64,000 nt of DNA, taken from the NCBI GenBank assembly GCA_004352715.1, contig SCFE01000088.1, positions 65,166-129,165 of the forward strand, in the 5' to 3' direction. The notes beneath the pieces are model-generated. The model saw only the letters and a list, made by a program, of their open reading frames with translations. It searched no databases and was not told the DNA's origin. Positions 12,178 through 24,599 of this stretch are shown here, in pieces. This stretch comes from Hofstenia miamia. Lineage: Eukaryota; Xenacoelomorpha; Acoela. Both the position numbers and the translations under genes were made by a program. Numbering within the stretch: the stretch's first letter is position 1; every line of letters starts with the position of its first letter.

Positions 12178-12795
12178 ATGTATAAACTTATAAACATGCA
12201 AATTCTGTTTCTTCAGTTAGCTTCGGTCCCATCGGTAATAATCCATCTATGTGAAAATGATTTTGATTGTCCTGAAAAAATGATTTGTTCAAGAACATTT
12301 TTCTGCATTGACCCTCTGGATGGTAAGCATCATTTGAAATTTTGTAATATAGACAAGAACTGCACAACAGGATTGATCGGCAGTCGTCTAAAATGCTGTA
12401 AAACCTCACTCGAGAGCACCTGTCGAGTTAGACATGAATGTTCTGGAATAAAGAATTTAAAGGATAAAGTAATTTTACTAAATAAAGATAAACGCATTAA
12501 TAGTATTCGAATCAACTCTGATGGAATGCTATCTGCGCAAAGCGTATGGAAAATCCAAACTGGGTTAACCAATAGTTCAGAATCTAGCATTTGGGGGATT
12601 GGAATGATAGTAACGGCGATTTTCTTGTTATCAGTGGCAAGTGCTGTTTTTGTAACGATCTTGGTTCACAAAGTCCGTTATTATTACAATCGCAGAGAAT
12701 ATGAACTTTTTACTTCAAATATACATGACAACTACATGGATATATACTTACCGATGACTGACGGCTACGCAAGACCGACTAAAGTGGGAGTCTAA
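12178..12795 (+). CDS. Type I membrane protein with a ten-cysteine ectodomain
   Basis: An intact 205-codon frame whose ATG has an in-frame TAA nine bases upstream. An AG just before the ATG could be a splice acceptor, so an untranslated upstream exon is possible. Residues 1-22 are hydrophobic, like a signal peptide. Residues 25-88 hold ten cysteines (25, 31, 37, 43, 56, 62, 73, 74, 82, 88) including a CC pair. A linker with NSS and NCT glycosylation sequons precedes a transmembrane helix at about 139-164. The cytoplasmic tail is short and tyrosine-rich: YELF 175-178, YMDI 186-189, YLPM 190-193. These fit YxxPhi sorting signals, and YLPM also fits the YxxM motif known to bind PI3K p85 SH2 domains. 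A paralogue lies 1.3 kb downstream on the same strand. I do not recognise the family; it may be a small secreted-domain receptor or co-receptor. Function is unknown. Confidence 0.75.
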   Translation: MYKLINMQILFLQLASVPSVIIHLCENDFDCPEKMICSRTFFCIDPLDGKHHLKFCNIDKNCTTGLIGSRLKCCKTSLESTCRVRHECSGIKNLKDKVILLNKDKRINSIRINSDGMLSAQSVWKIQTGLTNSSESSIWGIGMIVTAIFLLSVASAVFVTILVHKVRYYYNRREYELFTSNIHDNYMDIYLPMTDGYARPTKVGV

Positions 12796-13357
12796 TGGCA
12801 TAACTATTATTCTCAAATGTAAACAAACGAAGTAGTTTATGAATGCAAATTAAAAAAATGAATTTTTAGGTTTAGATATCGTTTTGTTAACTTTGTAAAG
12901 TGAAACGTTACATGTATTGCAAAACACGGTCATATCATACGTATGCCTTGACAAATTAACTCATTTTGCTTAGACGTATTATGACATGTACACAGTTTAG
13001 TGATGTGCGGGTGCCCCGTTATGCCCGCCCTAGCGCATATTTTTTCATCGGCATTGGCGGGTACGGGTAAGCTTTCGATTTTACATTATGCGCATTTTAA
13101 ATACAATTTTTTTCAAAAACAATTTATGAATAAAATGTTAAAAAAATTAGCATACAATGAAGATGAGTTGTGTTGTGTGTGAAATGTCATTTAAAATTTT
13201 TAATTTGCTTAATAATTCATTCTTTTCAGTCTTCAATCTAAATGATCTCAATTATGTGTCGTTTTTAAGCAGTATAATTAAACTTAATAAGAACATGCAA
13301 ATGTATATTTCGATTTACAAAGTCATCGTCAGTTTCTTTACAAATTAATATAGAGGA
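12796..13357. other. Spacer with a short GC-rich patch
   Basis: The 3' flank of the upstream membrane-protein gene. At 13000-13075 a GC-rich patch (GTGATGTGCGGGTGCCCC ... GGCGGGTACGGG) stands out from the AT-rich surroundings and may be a transposon end. No partner terminus was found. Confidence 0.35.
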
Positions 13358-13530
13358 TTTTCACAAAAATTTAAATTTAAATATTTTAAGCCAAAAATGG
13401 TTAATATAGTTTAAATTTTTTAAAAATAGAGCAACCATTAAAAATATTTGCTAAATTTTGCTGAAATTAATAATTTTTTACATTTAACTTACAAAATAAA
13501 AGTTCTTTTTTTCAGAAAGGTAGTGACATC
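13358..13530. repeat. Half copy of a MITE-like repeat
   Basis: The sequence TTTTCACAAAAATTTAAATTT through CAGAAAGGTAGTGA matches the left half and centre of the inverted-repeat element at 54710-55038. The shared words include TTTGCTAAATTTTGC, ACTTACAAAATAA and AGAAAGGTAGTGA. The right arm is missing and a LINE fragment follows directly. Confidence 0.55.
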
Positions 13531-13675
13531 ACCCAACATAAGTATCTATAGACCAATTTGTTTATTACCGAAGCTCTCTCTAGTTTTTGAAAAGATAGTG
13601 TTTAAGAAACTATATCCTATTATTTCTGAAAGAACTTCACACTTTCAATATGGATTCTTTTATCCTTGTACCTGA
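13515..13675 (+). mobile_element. LINE reverse transcriptase fragment
   Basis: Translation gives SIYRPICLLPKLSLVFEKIV, the conserved NYRPISLLP...FEKI block of non-LTR reverse transcriptases, then HFQYGF. It is truncated on both sides. An (AATA)n tract at 13972-13988 may be the end of the same insertion. Confidence 0.65.
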
Positions 13676-14139
13676 AATGCTTGAACTTGTGTCTCTTTAG
13701 CAAACTTTTAACTGGCAAGTAAAATCTAAATCTGTATTCATCAATTTGATTCTATTCTCCTTTTGCTAAAGGTCTACGATCATTAAAGCATTTAGTGTTA
13801 AAAATGGACTCGTAGAGGAATGTAAATCTCTATATTTTGTACTGATTGTTCCTTAGGCAAACTATATTCCTTATGTCGAACATATAATTCACAAAACAAT
13901 TTTTATTAAGTCATGTTTTATGTTATTTGTGCATTTTATTATGTTTTTTACTCTTATTTTACAAGAACAGGTCAATAAATAAATAAATATTATGTTCAAG
14001 TAATTCAGACAGTACAAATTTGTTGAATTTTTCATGGGAGCAAGTTCATCAATAGATGTGCCAATAGTCAGTTGATTTGATTTGATTTAATGCGATATTT
14101 CCATATCAGCGGCCAACCCTGATTCAGACTGCTGTATGC

Positions 14140-14520
14140 ATGACTCACATGGCATTGCTTATAAAAAATTCCCGCATTGGATGCGTTATGTTAATAACTC
14201 TGATAGTACTTTTAGTATTACGTCTAATATTCATGTTCAATTACATGTCATCAGAATTGATATATTTATGTGAAAACGATGGAGATTGTCCAGCGGAAAC
14301 AGTTTGTTCGGCAACTTTTTTCTGCATAAATCCACTTGATAACCAACTGCACTTAAAGCAATGCAATTCCAATAGTGATTGTATGTCTGGCTTTGTTGGA
14401 AGCAAATTACAATGTTGTAAAAGACAATCCGAAAGCACATGTCGAATTTCTCATGAATGTAGAGGTATTGAGAAAAATAAAGATGCAGTTATTTCAACTA
14501 AAATAAATAATGAACTTTAA
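14140..14520 (+). CDS. Ten-cysteine domain protein, paralogue of the upstream gene
   Basis: An intact 126-codon frame. Residues 13-35 form one long hydrophobic segment preceded by basic residues (signal anchor or signal peptide). Residues 44-107 carry ten cysteines (44, 50, 56, 62, 75, 81, 92, 93, 101, 107) with exactly the spacing of the gene at 12178-12795. About 41 of 69 domain positions are identical between the two, including CEND, TFFCI, PLD, HLK, CCK, ESTCR and HEC. Unlike its neighbour, it stops soon after the domain and has no second membrane helix or tyrosine tail. It is either a secreted or signal-anchored form, or a truncated duplicate. No downstream exon was evident. Preserved cysteines and an open frame argue that it is or recently was under selection. 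Confidence 0.65.
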   Translation: MTHMALLIKNSRIGCVMLITLIVLLVLRLIFMFNYMSSELIYLCENDGDCPAETVCSATFFCINPLDNQLHLKQCNSNSDCMSGFVGSKLQCCKRQSESTCRISHECRGIEKNKDAVISTKINNEL

Positions 14521-17500
14521 GCTACTACGTGCTTTTTACTAAAAATTTTTGGTGTATTAAAATATAATCAACTATAATTATAACTTAGTGTGAATAAAGC
14601 CATTTACCTTAATATATTTAAAAGATGGAGTGTATCAGTATATTTGGTATTGGGCCATTTTAGGAAATTTGAGCCTGTGGGTTAAAACTGCAAAATGTTT
14701 TAAGCAGCTCTTTCTATTTTTGGAGAATGCCTTAATATCTAAGGATTTCAAATTTTATAATCGATCATTACTATTTTTTAATTCCATCTCAAATTTACGT
14801 GCCAAAATTTTAGCTAATTTTTTTAAATTTAAAGTACTTTTTTTAACATAAAACAATGTACTAATTTTTTTAAATTGAAAAAATCAATTTTACTAATTAA
14901 ACTTTGTTTGTATGAGTAAAACATCATATGCTAGGCCTCATTTCAGGAAATTCCGATTTTTTTTAACACAGCTTGGACCATAGTACATTGAATTTTACTA
15001 AAAATGGTGTAACTTACTTGACATTTTATTAAGTAATAGTTCTGTAGAAAGAGAACAAATTGGAATATTTTGAAATCTATTGAGGAAAGTTAGTTCATGC
15101 AACTGTACTAATAGATACATTTACTTGGAATTCCAGGGTCTTCATTATTCAAAAATTACAATATGAATTATGTAACTTACATGACATTGGTTGTTTCCTT
15201 TTGAAATAAATGCTGAAACTACATTGTTTCATATTGAACTTCATTGAATAGAAATGTACATTTGAACAAAATAGTTTTATAAAAAAATTTAAAGAAATTT
15301 TTTTCATATAAATCCTTGTTAAAACTTCGACTAATCCTAGCAATTCTCTTGTTTGCATATCTGAGTGTTAGGTATCAAGTGATGTTTCTGGGGGTCTGTT
15401 TTCATAGCAGTTTTCGGATTTGTATAGTATACAATCAGTTTCCTTGAACACTTCCAATTTTTTCCTTTATTGTACATTTATATATAGATATACATATCAT
15501 ATAACAGCCGAACTAATTTGAGGATGCATTCTTTTGCAAGTATAGAGATTCGACGAGAAAATAAAATAGACTACTGCATACAATTTAAAATTTGTCCTTT
15601 AAATTCGACCATAGGTCGCAACGGAAAATAAATTATTTATTATTATTATTATTACCTTAAAATGGTCTCAATAGATCATCACAACATCACCAAGATATCT
15701 GACATCATCTGTTTTCCAATCACCATCTCTCTTCATCTGGACTATCCGTGATCTCTGATATAACATCATATTTCCCTATGACTGCAAGAAGCTCATTCAT
15801 CTTAATAGTAGTGGGATGCATATTGATTGTAGATTAACTGTAGCTGGCAACATGACAATTGGAAATAACCTGAGTACCTCCATAATGGTCTTCCATTGGC
15901 CTTACGTTAACAGAAGGTTTTGAGCATCCACTTCATCCACATGGATAACTTTAACATTTGGTAAAATTCTGTCACTGCTGATATAAAATCAGAAGAATTC
16001 TGGACAGCCAGATTTGCTCTTACTTTATATTTATTCTCTCCCTCTAGCCTTTGCTGCTTCACGAATTATATCAACAGCATCTTTACCATGATAGGTTGCA
16101 AAACACTTTTATTCCAATCAAGTAAGCACATGGTAGTGCTACATTTTCATAAACATCATAAGTTGTCAAAATTACCAAACGTATTCAAGACTTACAACGC
16201 CAAATAATACTTTAATAACTCGACAATACAAAATAGAGCTTCTAATATTCCTCCCAATAAATAATCTGATGTTTTCAAAAGAATTTAGTAGCAAAGTCGT
16301 GTAAAATATATGTCATTTTTGGTGATGTCACTTACGGACAATTTTAAGTAAAAGACGTGACAGTACAGGCAACTATTTTAAAATACAACAGACAATTTTG
16401 ACTATAAGACCATAAGAGGTTTATATATTTTTATGGTGATAATTCACTAGATTGCTTAGTTGAATCAAAAACTTTAGATTTAACAAATTTATCCTGTAAC
16501 TTACATGACATAATTGAGGTTGTCATATTATGATAATGAGTCATAATTTGTTGAATCATTATATATCTTGAAATATGTCTAATATTCAATCATATATGAA
16601 CATACTTGGATTGTGTGAAAACATTGATTGGCTGCTACTAACAATTTCTCCTTTCTAAGTGTAAGTTATGTGATATGAAATGGTCCTATTATCCATTGCA
16701 ATTTTACAATTTACTTCATGAATGTGTAAAATTTAATAACAAATTTCTATTTTTAGCAAAAGATATCAAATTTTCTTAATCACACTCTCGGAGTATGATT
16801 GAAATATGTTGGAAATCCTCTCAGATTGTTTAATGATTCCATTTCTTATTTGAAACAATTTTGAATGGATATGTGCAAGGTGGAGGAGGGCAAGGCAGGG
16901 TAGGGTGAGGATAATAAAACAGGTCTAAACAAAGTTCCACAGGCTTACATTCCACCATATAAGGCGCATTTCATATTTCCTAGCAAACTAATGTTTTTTA
17001 AGAACATCAGAATTTTTCTTTGATATAGGAAAAATATACTTTTCATCTTTAGTTACCAACTGCCTAGATTGGGATTCTGTTTCAGCAATCCAAACAATCA
17101 TTGTGCCAGATTCGGCACTGAAAACTCCACTTTTTGAAAAAATATTTTCTTAAATCCTGATTGTCTTCATTTGATTAATGAATTACTTGTAAAAGATACT
17201 CTCCTTTAAAGCAAGAGCCACGAAACTTGTCATCTTAGACCGGTTATGATAATTAAACAGTAAAAATACGCGTGCTATTGCAAATCAGTTTAACATTTTT
17301 ATATAAAATCATTCCTTGCTTTATGTTAGAATGCATTCATTACATAATTGATTTTACTACAATGGTTTTGAGCGAATGGCGTTGTTCTGGAAGGGAATAA
17401 AGCAGTTTGGTTCTTCTAGAGTTAAAGGCCATATTTTACACATTGCTAACTTAATCATTTTTTATTGAAAAAAACCGTCCAAATAGAAACTTTCAAACAA

Positions 17501-17642
17501 ACGCTTTAAAAAACAAATTTTATACTTCTTACCAGTTATAGTGTAGCAGGGATAATAATTGCTATAAAAAATCATCAAAATAGTTATTCAAAAGTTGCTA
17601 CAAAATAGCAAAATAGTTAGTCAAAAATTGATAAACTCCTTG
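14521..17642. other. Long AT-rich intergenic stretch
   Basis: No recognised gene. Around 15545-15655 a segment ending in (TTA)n (ATTCGACCATAGGTCGCAAC ... TTATTATTATT) looks like a retroposon 3' end. From 15660 to 16170 the complement is coding-like but broken by stops (pieces such as REAAKARG and KVRANLAVQNSSDF), an unassigned pseudogene candidate. At 16876-16918 there is a G-rich purine tract. Confidence 0.4.
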
Positions 17643-17904
17643 GAAAAAACAACAAAACAAAATATCAACTGCAAACGTCTACATATTTCTCAACATGTTC
17701 GGCAAACTAAATCATTCTCTCGATTTTCACGAACCTGAAACTTTTGCAATTGACATAGGTAAAGTTTTTAGTAGAAAAAACAACAAAACAAAATATCAAC
17801 TGCAAACGTCTACATATTTCTCAACATGTTCAGCAAACTAAATCATTCTCTCGATTTTCACGAACCTGAAACTTTTGCAATTGACATAGCTAAAGTTTTT
17901 AGTA
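17643..17904. repeat. 131-bp tandem duplication
   Basis: Two adjacent 131-bp copies (17643-17773 and 17774-17904) both begin GAAAAAACAACAAAAC and end AAAGTTTTTAGTA. I count only two differences (TTCGG/TTCAG and ATAGGT/ATAGCT), so the duplication is recent or a collapsed allele in the assembly. Confidence 0.9.
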
Positions 17905-18879
17905 GGTCGGGCTTGGGTCTAAATTCAATAAATATTTGCCTATTTGCTACTATTTTTAGAATATAATTGTCGTTAAGAATATGATTTCATTAATTCTTTT
18001 GCCGTTTTTTCTGCAAAACTGAAATGGAAGTCCCCTTGACACACGATCTCTCACTAAATTAGGTAACAAGTTAGCAATGAGAATATTAAATAGTGAGTTT
18101 TTAAAAAAATAAAACAATTGAAAGGCTGTTTATAGTTGCTAAAACTATTATCCACTCTTTACTAATTAGAGAACAATTAATTAAAGCCTTAAGATTATTA
18201 TTATTGAGGGTTTATAAACTCGATACATTTCAAGGATTGATATGAAGTTGTAACCAAGTAGTGGCATAAAAACTAATAATGTCTAGAAATAAAAATTCGT
18301 TAACGAAATAAAAAGTAAATTAAAATATTAGTGGCTGTTCGTTAAAAGTGAACAAAAGGAAAAGATTGTTTTCTCGAGCGTGTTGAGTACCTTTCTAGAA
18401 ACTTCGCAGAAACGTGGTGATTTCTGTTTTACTTGTTTAAACAAAATCATAACATTTCATAAATATGTCATTTAGGAATTGATGTTGATTTTTTTTCATT
18501 TGTATTGCAATCATTCTCGTTTGCATGCCAAGCTTACAAGATAATATATTTTAAACTTCTAACGCATCTGATTTTTAACAGTTCGTCAATTTTTGGTGTA
18601 CGTCATACACCCTTTGTAACATTGAATATGTTATTGTTCAAAGACTATGTTAATGCTAGACCATTTTGTGATTTTTATATTTATGTTATAAGAAGTAACT
18701 TAGATAAGTTCTCACTCATCAGTTTGTTTTGCAAAATTATTACACAGCAATTGGAGTTTTTTAGTTATATATATTAATCTTTTATAGATCAGCTTATTAG
18801 AATTTGTAAGGCAAAACTCCACATTCATTTACTGTTTTAACATGTCGCAACAAAAAAACTCGTGAAGTTAGATATCAAG

Positions 18880-19075
18880 AATGTTTGTTACCAAAGCACT
18901 GTTAGAAGAAGTTGATGAGAATGATAATATTCACACATTTGAAGACCTAAGTGATTCGAATTTTATAGCCGTTGAAGAGTAATAACATCAATGAAGATGA
19001 CATTACAATTTTAGATGCAAGCCTGCTAGAAAATGATTACTATGGCGATGAAGCATCAGCTATTGCCAATTGAAT
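18880..19075 (+). pseudogene. Broken acidic frame related to 6143-6472
   Basis: The translation (LLEEVDENDN, HTFEDLSDS, NINEDDITIL) is interrupted by a stop and shares words with the frame at 6143-6472. It is probably a transposon relic, family unknown. Confidence 0.3.
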
Positions 19076-19573
19076 TAACTTTGTATGTTTCAAAACAAAG
19101 ATGCCATTGCGAACTGTCAAATCACAGAAACCCTGAGTCTCGACGAAATATAGATAACTTCATTGCTGGACCAATAATAAGAATATATCCATTGAATGAA
19201 AGTGAGGCTTGAATTCTCTTCCTGAAGTGCATCAGCATAGTAATGCTTATGGAGAATAGTTATCGTACAGAATAGAGAAGATCTTAGCAAAAACGAAGAA
19301 TTGGTAATCAATTACATAATCTGAACAGGAAGTTTTCATAAAAATTTTGCTCTTACTTGGTGCATTTCGCTCTTTCCTAGAAATATTGATGTATTGGGAT
19401 CATTAACATATGACTTTGGTGTTGCCAAAGTAATTTTACATTGCATTGTTTCTTACAATTTTGAAGATGAAATCCTTGAAATCCTACCACAACTACATGT
19501 AACGAAATAATTTCTTCGTGTCAGACCAACAGTTAAGTTGTTTGCCATCAGTCTGTTCAATTTTTCCCATTGT

Positions 19574-19912
19574 TTAATAGCAAATTCTATTAGTAAATTT
19601 CGAGACAACATAGGTTGTCACAAACTTGTACAATACTGTTTTTATACAATTAAATATGTTCACCACTAGCTTCTTTCGGAAGACCGCTTTGATAGGAACC
19701 CCAAGAAAGTTTTGAGTTCCACCCCGTTCAAGTCGGTGTAATACCGGAGACATTTCCAGTATGTAAAAGATCATTTGATCAAACAAGTTGAGTTCCACTG
19801 AATATGGGGATTGGCGTAGCAAATGAACATTTCTCCCTTCCAAGAAGGAAATCGTGCGTTGGGAAACATGTGGTCTAGCCTTATCCTTCATTAAAGTCAT
19901 GTTTCTCTCCAC
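19574..19912 (-). mobile_element. IS630/Tc1/mariner-type transposase fragment
   Basis: The minus strand is open for 112 codons. It contains KDKARPHVSQRTISFL and VHLLRQSPYSVELNLFD, which correspond to the second catalytic aspartate block (QDNARPH) and the third block (PxPYSPDLxPxD/E) of this superfamily. The second-block aspartate is present as KDKARPH, and the third acidic residue may be the D of LNLFD. Upstream and downstream parts are not recognisable, so this is a fragment. Confidence 0.6.
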
Positions 19913-20639
19913 AACGGCTCACTAAGTTTGATATGAAGGGCTATTGGAAATGTTATGGCTATGTAGTATTTAAAAAACGAATTTTTGTGATGACTCAATA
20001 TATTTAGAGACAATTACCAAATCAAAAAAATTTCTGTAATTTAAAGAATATATTTCAGGCTATTCCAGCAAGAGAAGAAATCTTGTCAATACTGTACACT
20101 TTGAAATTGAGTCGCAGTCTCTATATCATCCTTGTTCTACTTAAAAGTGCTCCCGAAAACTATGCCCTAACTTGTATACTGTAGCCTGCTTATTTAATAT
20201 AGTTTATCAACATATGTTCTTATTTTCATTTACTATACTGAAGTTGTAAAGAAGCTCGAGTCAGCTTTTGATAACACTTAATATAGTTCATACGATTTTG
20301 AAGTTCAAATATGGGAAGTAACTACTTTGCCAACTTTCTCAAGTTCAACCACAAAATCATTTTCTTGCCTCCGTTATTTGACTCATTCAGAGACTGCTGA
20401 CTTAAATTTGATTTTTTATCAAATTGATGTTCATATGAATCCAGGTTTTTTTTCATTCGGTACAACATGGACTCAAAAATAAACACAAAAAGTTAGTTTC
20501 ACGAATAGAAATATATATTCTCTGCATAAAAATAGCATGTTATTAATCCATATGGCAAGCAGAGTAACAAAGAAAATTTTTATTTTCTTATGTCGTAATT
20601 TAGATATACAAAAATGAATCCAAATGTCCGCAGAATCGT

Positions 20640-21380
20640 CTAATACACGCAATATTATAAAATTTGAAGAATTGAAAACCTGTTCAAATATCTCATTGAG
20701 TATTGCTCAGACCTTTTTGAAGAGGAGCTACTTCTCCATGAATGGCAAACACAGCTTGAGATTGTTTAACATCCTATTTTTGTCAAAAAAAATGCTATGG
20801 TAAGGAGAGCATATCATTGAGGATTTGGAAATTTGGTGATTCAACAATTGCAGTACTCTACACGTGGATTCAGCGATTCAAGGAAGAGCCGACTTTGAAG
20901 CAGCCCCAAGCTCTGGAAGACTAGACACCTAAAAAATGATGAAAACAAAGCTGCTCAAAATATATTTGAGGAAGATCGTCGGATAACAGCTGTCGCAAAC
21001 AGCTTTAGCACAAAACAAATTTCCTATGGGTCGGAAAATTCACGAAAACTTGAGACTGAATAAGCATCCCGCACGATGCGTCCCAAAAGCATTGCAGCCT
21101 GATCTCAAAAATCTTCGAATTGTTTTTTTGAACGAAATAAAAATGAAAAACAATTTCTTGCAAAAAATTTAAAGTGAAATTTGGATTTACCAGTATAATC
21201 CTTTAGCCAAAACAGTCCAGCAATGGCTCCTTTGAACTTCAGGCCCCATCAAATGCAATCTCAAGAGTGTGGACAAAAAGTGACTGCCATGGTTTTTTGA
21301 GATTTAGCAAATGAGATCCCGATAGATTATCGTGTAATTCAAAGACTAGTAACAGGATTTTGCTATGCTGATTTGGCTAC
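20640..21380 (+). mobile_element. Mariner-type transposase pseudogene
   Basis: Broken frames read in order as the N-terminal helix-turn-helix region (TWIQRF), the linker (IFEEDRRITAVAN), MGRKIHENLRLNKHPARCVP, NFLQKI, WIYQYNPLAKTVQQW, and KVTAMVF followed by IPIDY. This is the order of a mariner transposase. At least six stops or frameshifts make it inactive. I could not find clear terminal inverted repeats. Confidence 0.65.
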
Positions 21381-22560
21381 ATCAAGCCTTTCCTTTCCTA
21401 AAACTTAAAAATCCTAAAATGTACCAATTTTAATGAATTAGAATAAGCATCTACTAATACTTGCCTTCAAAAAGTTCTCCAGAATTTTTGTGATGGTCTT
21501 TGAACCTGAGCCCATCTATTTTCGAAGTATATTAATCTGATGTGGAAAACCATACTTAAATTTATATATTGTACGTAAATTCGTGAACTATGCGATTCAA
21601 CCTCGTACGTGACAAAATGCGTAAGAATGCAATTTTCCCACAGTTAATTTTCAACTAAACGTGAACGTTCAGCCAAGTGGGATCCCCGTCCACTCCTCTA
21701 ATTCTATTTTAATCGATTTTTATATATTTTTGAGATCTGTAAAAACTCCTATATAACAACTAAGTTCAATATAATATATTGTCATGTAAATTTCAAATGA
21801 AATCATCCAATTGCTAACACTTAATATGAAATTAAAATGATCCAAAAAAAGACAAATTAGGCATTGCAAGATCAGGTAGCAAAATTTTTTCATATCCTAT
21901 CCTATTAATGTTTAGCCAGTGGACTTATTCGTGCTTGCAAGCATATAGATCTTGAAGAACTCTATCTCGGTAATTTACTCTGGTCTGAATGTTATCTAAA
22001 TCACTGAAAGCCGGTTTTAGCTACAAGTAATCCAATTGGCAACAACTTAAAATTTTACAGTAATTAAAAATATATGAAAAATCTGCGGAGCAAAACTGCA
22101 TAATAATTTCAAAATTATTATGGCACAATTATGCCTAAGGTAATGTCACAATCTATAATCTTTTCCCATTTATTGATACTTTATCCCTCTACTGCCCGTC
22201 GTTGAAAATTTGCAAATTTCACTGAAATGCATGTGTAATTTCTATATTGTACTTTTTCTGAGCAAAAACTTGATGCTTTATTTACTCCTTGGGCATACTA
22301 AAAACATCAATTTTGATATAATGAAATTTTGACTTTGAAATATGATTTATATAAATAGACACACTTCGTTTTTCTAAAAATACAAAAATCGAAAACTTTG
22401 GAAATAGTTTCCGTTGCTTCATGTTGCATGATATAATTCTTTTGCTAGCTGTTAAATATATTCAATACTGCAAAGTTGCAATTCTGGCAGCGAGAGGATC
22501 ATAAAATAAATCTATTTTATATAGAATCAATTTTCATTGTTTACGATTTCGTAATGGATT
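21381..22560. other. AT-rich spacer
   Basis: No gene or clear repeat recognised between the dead mariner and the first hAT copy. Confidence 0.45.
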
Positions 22561-22568
22561 ATGTTAGA

Positions 22569-24594
22569 CAGAGGCGCACCCAGAGGGGGGGAACTGGGGG
22601 AACGTTCCCCCCCTCAACAGAGCAGAGATGCTTCCATTCCTCATGAAATGTTTGCCTATAACCAGTGACATACGCAAACTGTGGAATGTCCTTCAGTGAG
22701 TTTTTCAAAATTGCCTTTGACTGGTTAAACATAAAAATTTTCGTTAAAAAATATTAAGAAAGTCCAAATTTAGGTGGTGAAATGCATTTCTTAGTGTCGA
22801 ATTCATCAATATTTCCAAAGAATTTTAGGGGCTTGCCGCGCTTTTTGTTACTTAAGGCCGTAAGTTACGGAGGAGATATTTCACCATTGGAAAACCCTGC
22901 GTACGCCCCTACCTATAACAATTGTACAACATAATATGTAACTAACTATTGGTTCTACTCTATGTCTGCAAGGGTAGACAATATTAAATTGATATTGCAA
23001 TTATTGCAAAAATTGCAAATTAACTAACCTATTGAATATTTTAAAAAATCAATTGCCAAATATTTAAGATTCACTTAAATCTTGCTGAAATATATAATCA
23101 ATTCCCGATTCCAGAAGCATTATCATCCTCTCTAGTAAATTTATATAGCATTGGCTGTGGAATGTACAGGATAATTTGATGACCCAAAAATATTTAATGC
23201 TTACACAACCCAAATCACCATTTTATGCATATTGAAGGCTTAACATTAACCTTATTTCGCACCATTGTGATATTCTGTCGGACACCTCACCTTATCATGC
23301 CAAACCTAAAGAAATTAAACTATGTATGTCAAAAACAAATTTGCCATTAGCAATTATGATTAGTGGCAATATTTAACTTTTGATTTTGTAGAACAATTTC
23401 TTCTTAGTGCTAACAGATGTATGAACCACAAGTAACCCTTTTTGTTATCTCACAATTATGATTTTTCTTTGAAAAATTTTTTATGTGTTATATATTGTTT
23501 TTTATTAATACCAAACTAGTTAACTTACTATGATTTTTGATATAATATTTTTATTCTAATTATTGCCAAAAGTTGGCAATAATCTATTGTTTGAAACGCA
23601 AAAATTGATTAATTTACTAAACAAGAAACATCTATTTGTAGGGTTCCAATTAAAAATTGTCTACTCCTGCGTTTCTGTAATTTATGGCGAGGGGCAATTT
23701 AATGCGCTACTTAAGTGAAACTAAGAATGAGAAATATAGCCATTTTGAATGAAATGTTTATGAAGTTATAGCTTACTGGGGTGAAAATGATTTGAACACG
23801 CTTTCTGTATACATTAACTTTTAGTGAAATATTGTGAATTATATAGCAATGCTAATAATAATTCAAATTATGGCAAGTTGCAAAACGTAACTAATGGTTT
23901 TTTTCTGTCAGCTTAATTCGAAATGATCCCCAATCCTGTGCATTTTTCTGTTATCAGGAGTTGAAGTCAGAGATAAACCTGCGCTGGTCACTACAGTTGT
24001 AGTGAATGCTATATAATTTTTTAACGTTTTGAAATTGTATATTAGTATCATATACTCTTGAAGAACTGAATTTAGAATTTCCAATTCAATGCCCAGATTT
24101 TATTGATGGTTTCTATTCTAAAATACCTTACTTTGATATAGCAAGCCGCAAAATTGTAGAAAACTTCTTAAAAAATCTCATGAAAATATGCCGAATCGGA
24201 ATTAAGTGGGTTGGAGCGGATTCAGGCTGAGCAGGGATTGGCCTAAATTTTCTGATAAGATTTATTAAAGTCTAAGAAGTAAAACATTTCTAGAAATCAC
24301 TCTACTACAAAATTAAAGAAGTGTTTCCTATTCAAATTGGAACAGTTAACAGTGCATCAGCCTGTATTCAAAACCCGCTTCACCCACTGATCTACGGTGC
24401 AATAAGTGTGTTAGCCATCCTAATAAAGGTTGTATTAGTGAGGTGTAGGGAGAAATAATTCATTATTAGTAATTGATAACATAAAAATTTATAATGCGTG
24501 TTCAGTTTGTTAGGCTAAGATGAAATATATACAATATATATATATATATATATAATAGTTCCCCTCCTCATAGAAAAAGCTGGGTGTGCCCCTG
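22569..24594 (+). mobile_element. hAT-type element, copy 1 (non-autonomous)
   Basis: The termini are CAGAGGCGCACCCAG on the left and, complemented, CAGGGGCACACCCAG on the right, typical of hAT ends. Just inside the left end is the palindrome GGGGGAACGTTCCCCC. No transposase domain is readable in the 2.0 kb, so the copy is non-autonomous. A (TA)n run lies near the right end. The sequence at 23660-24200 is about three-quarters identical to the sequence immediately outside the right end (24600-25330). Confidence 0.7.
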
Positions 24595-24599
24595 CTTGT

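Noticed and set aside
12188-12590. Minus-strand open frames opposite the ten-cysteine gene
   Set aside because: Antisense shadows; the plus strand has signal peptide, cysteine pattern and membrane helix.
16876-16918. Possible G-quadruplex
   Set aside because: Only three GGG runs plus GG pairs; too weak without further support.
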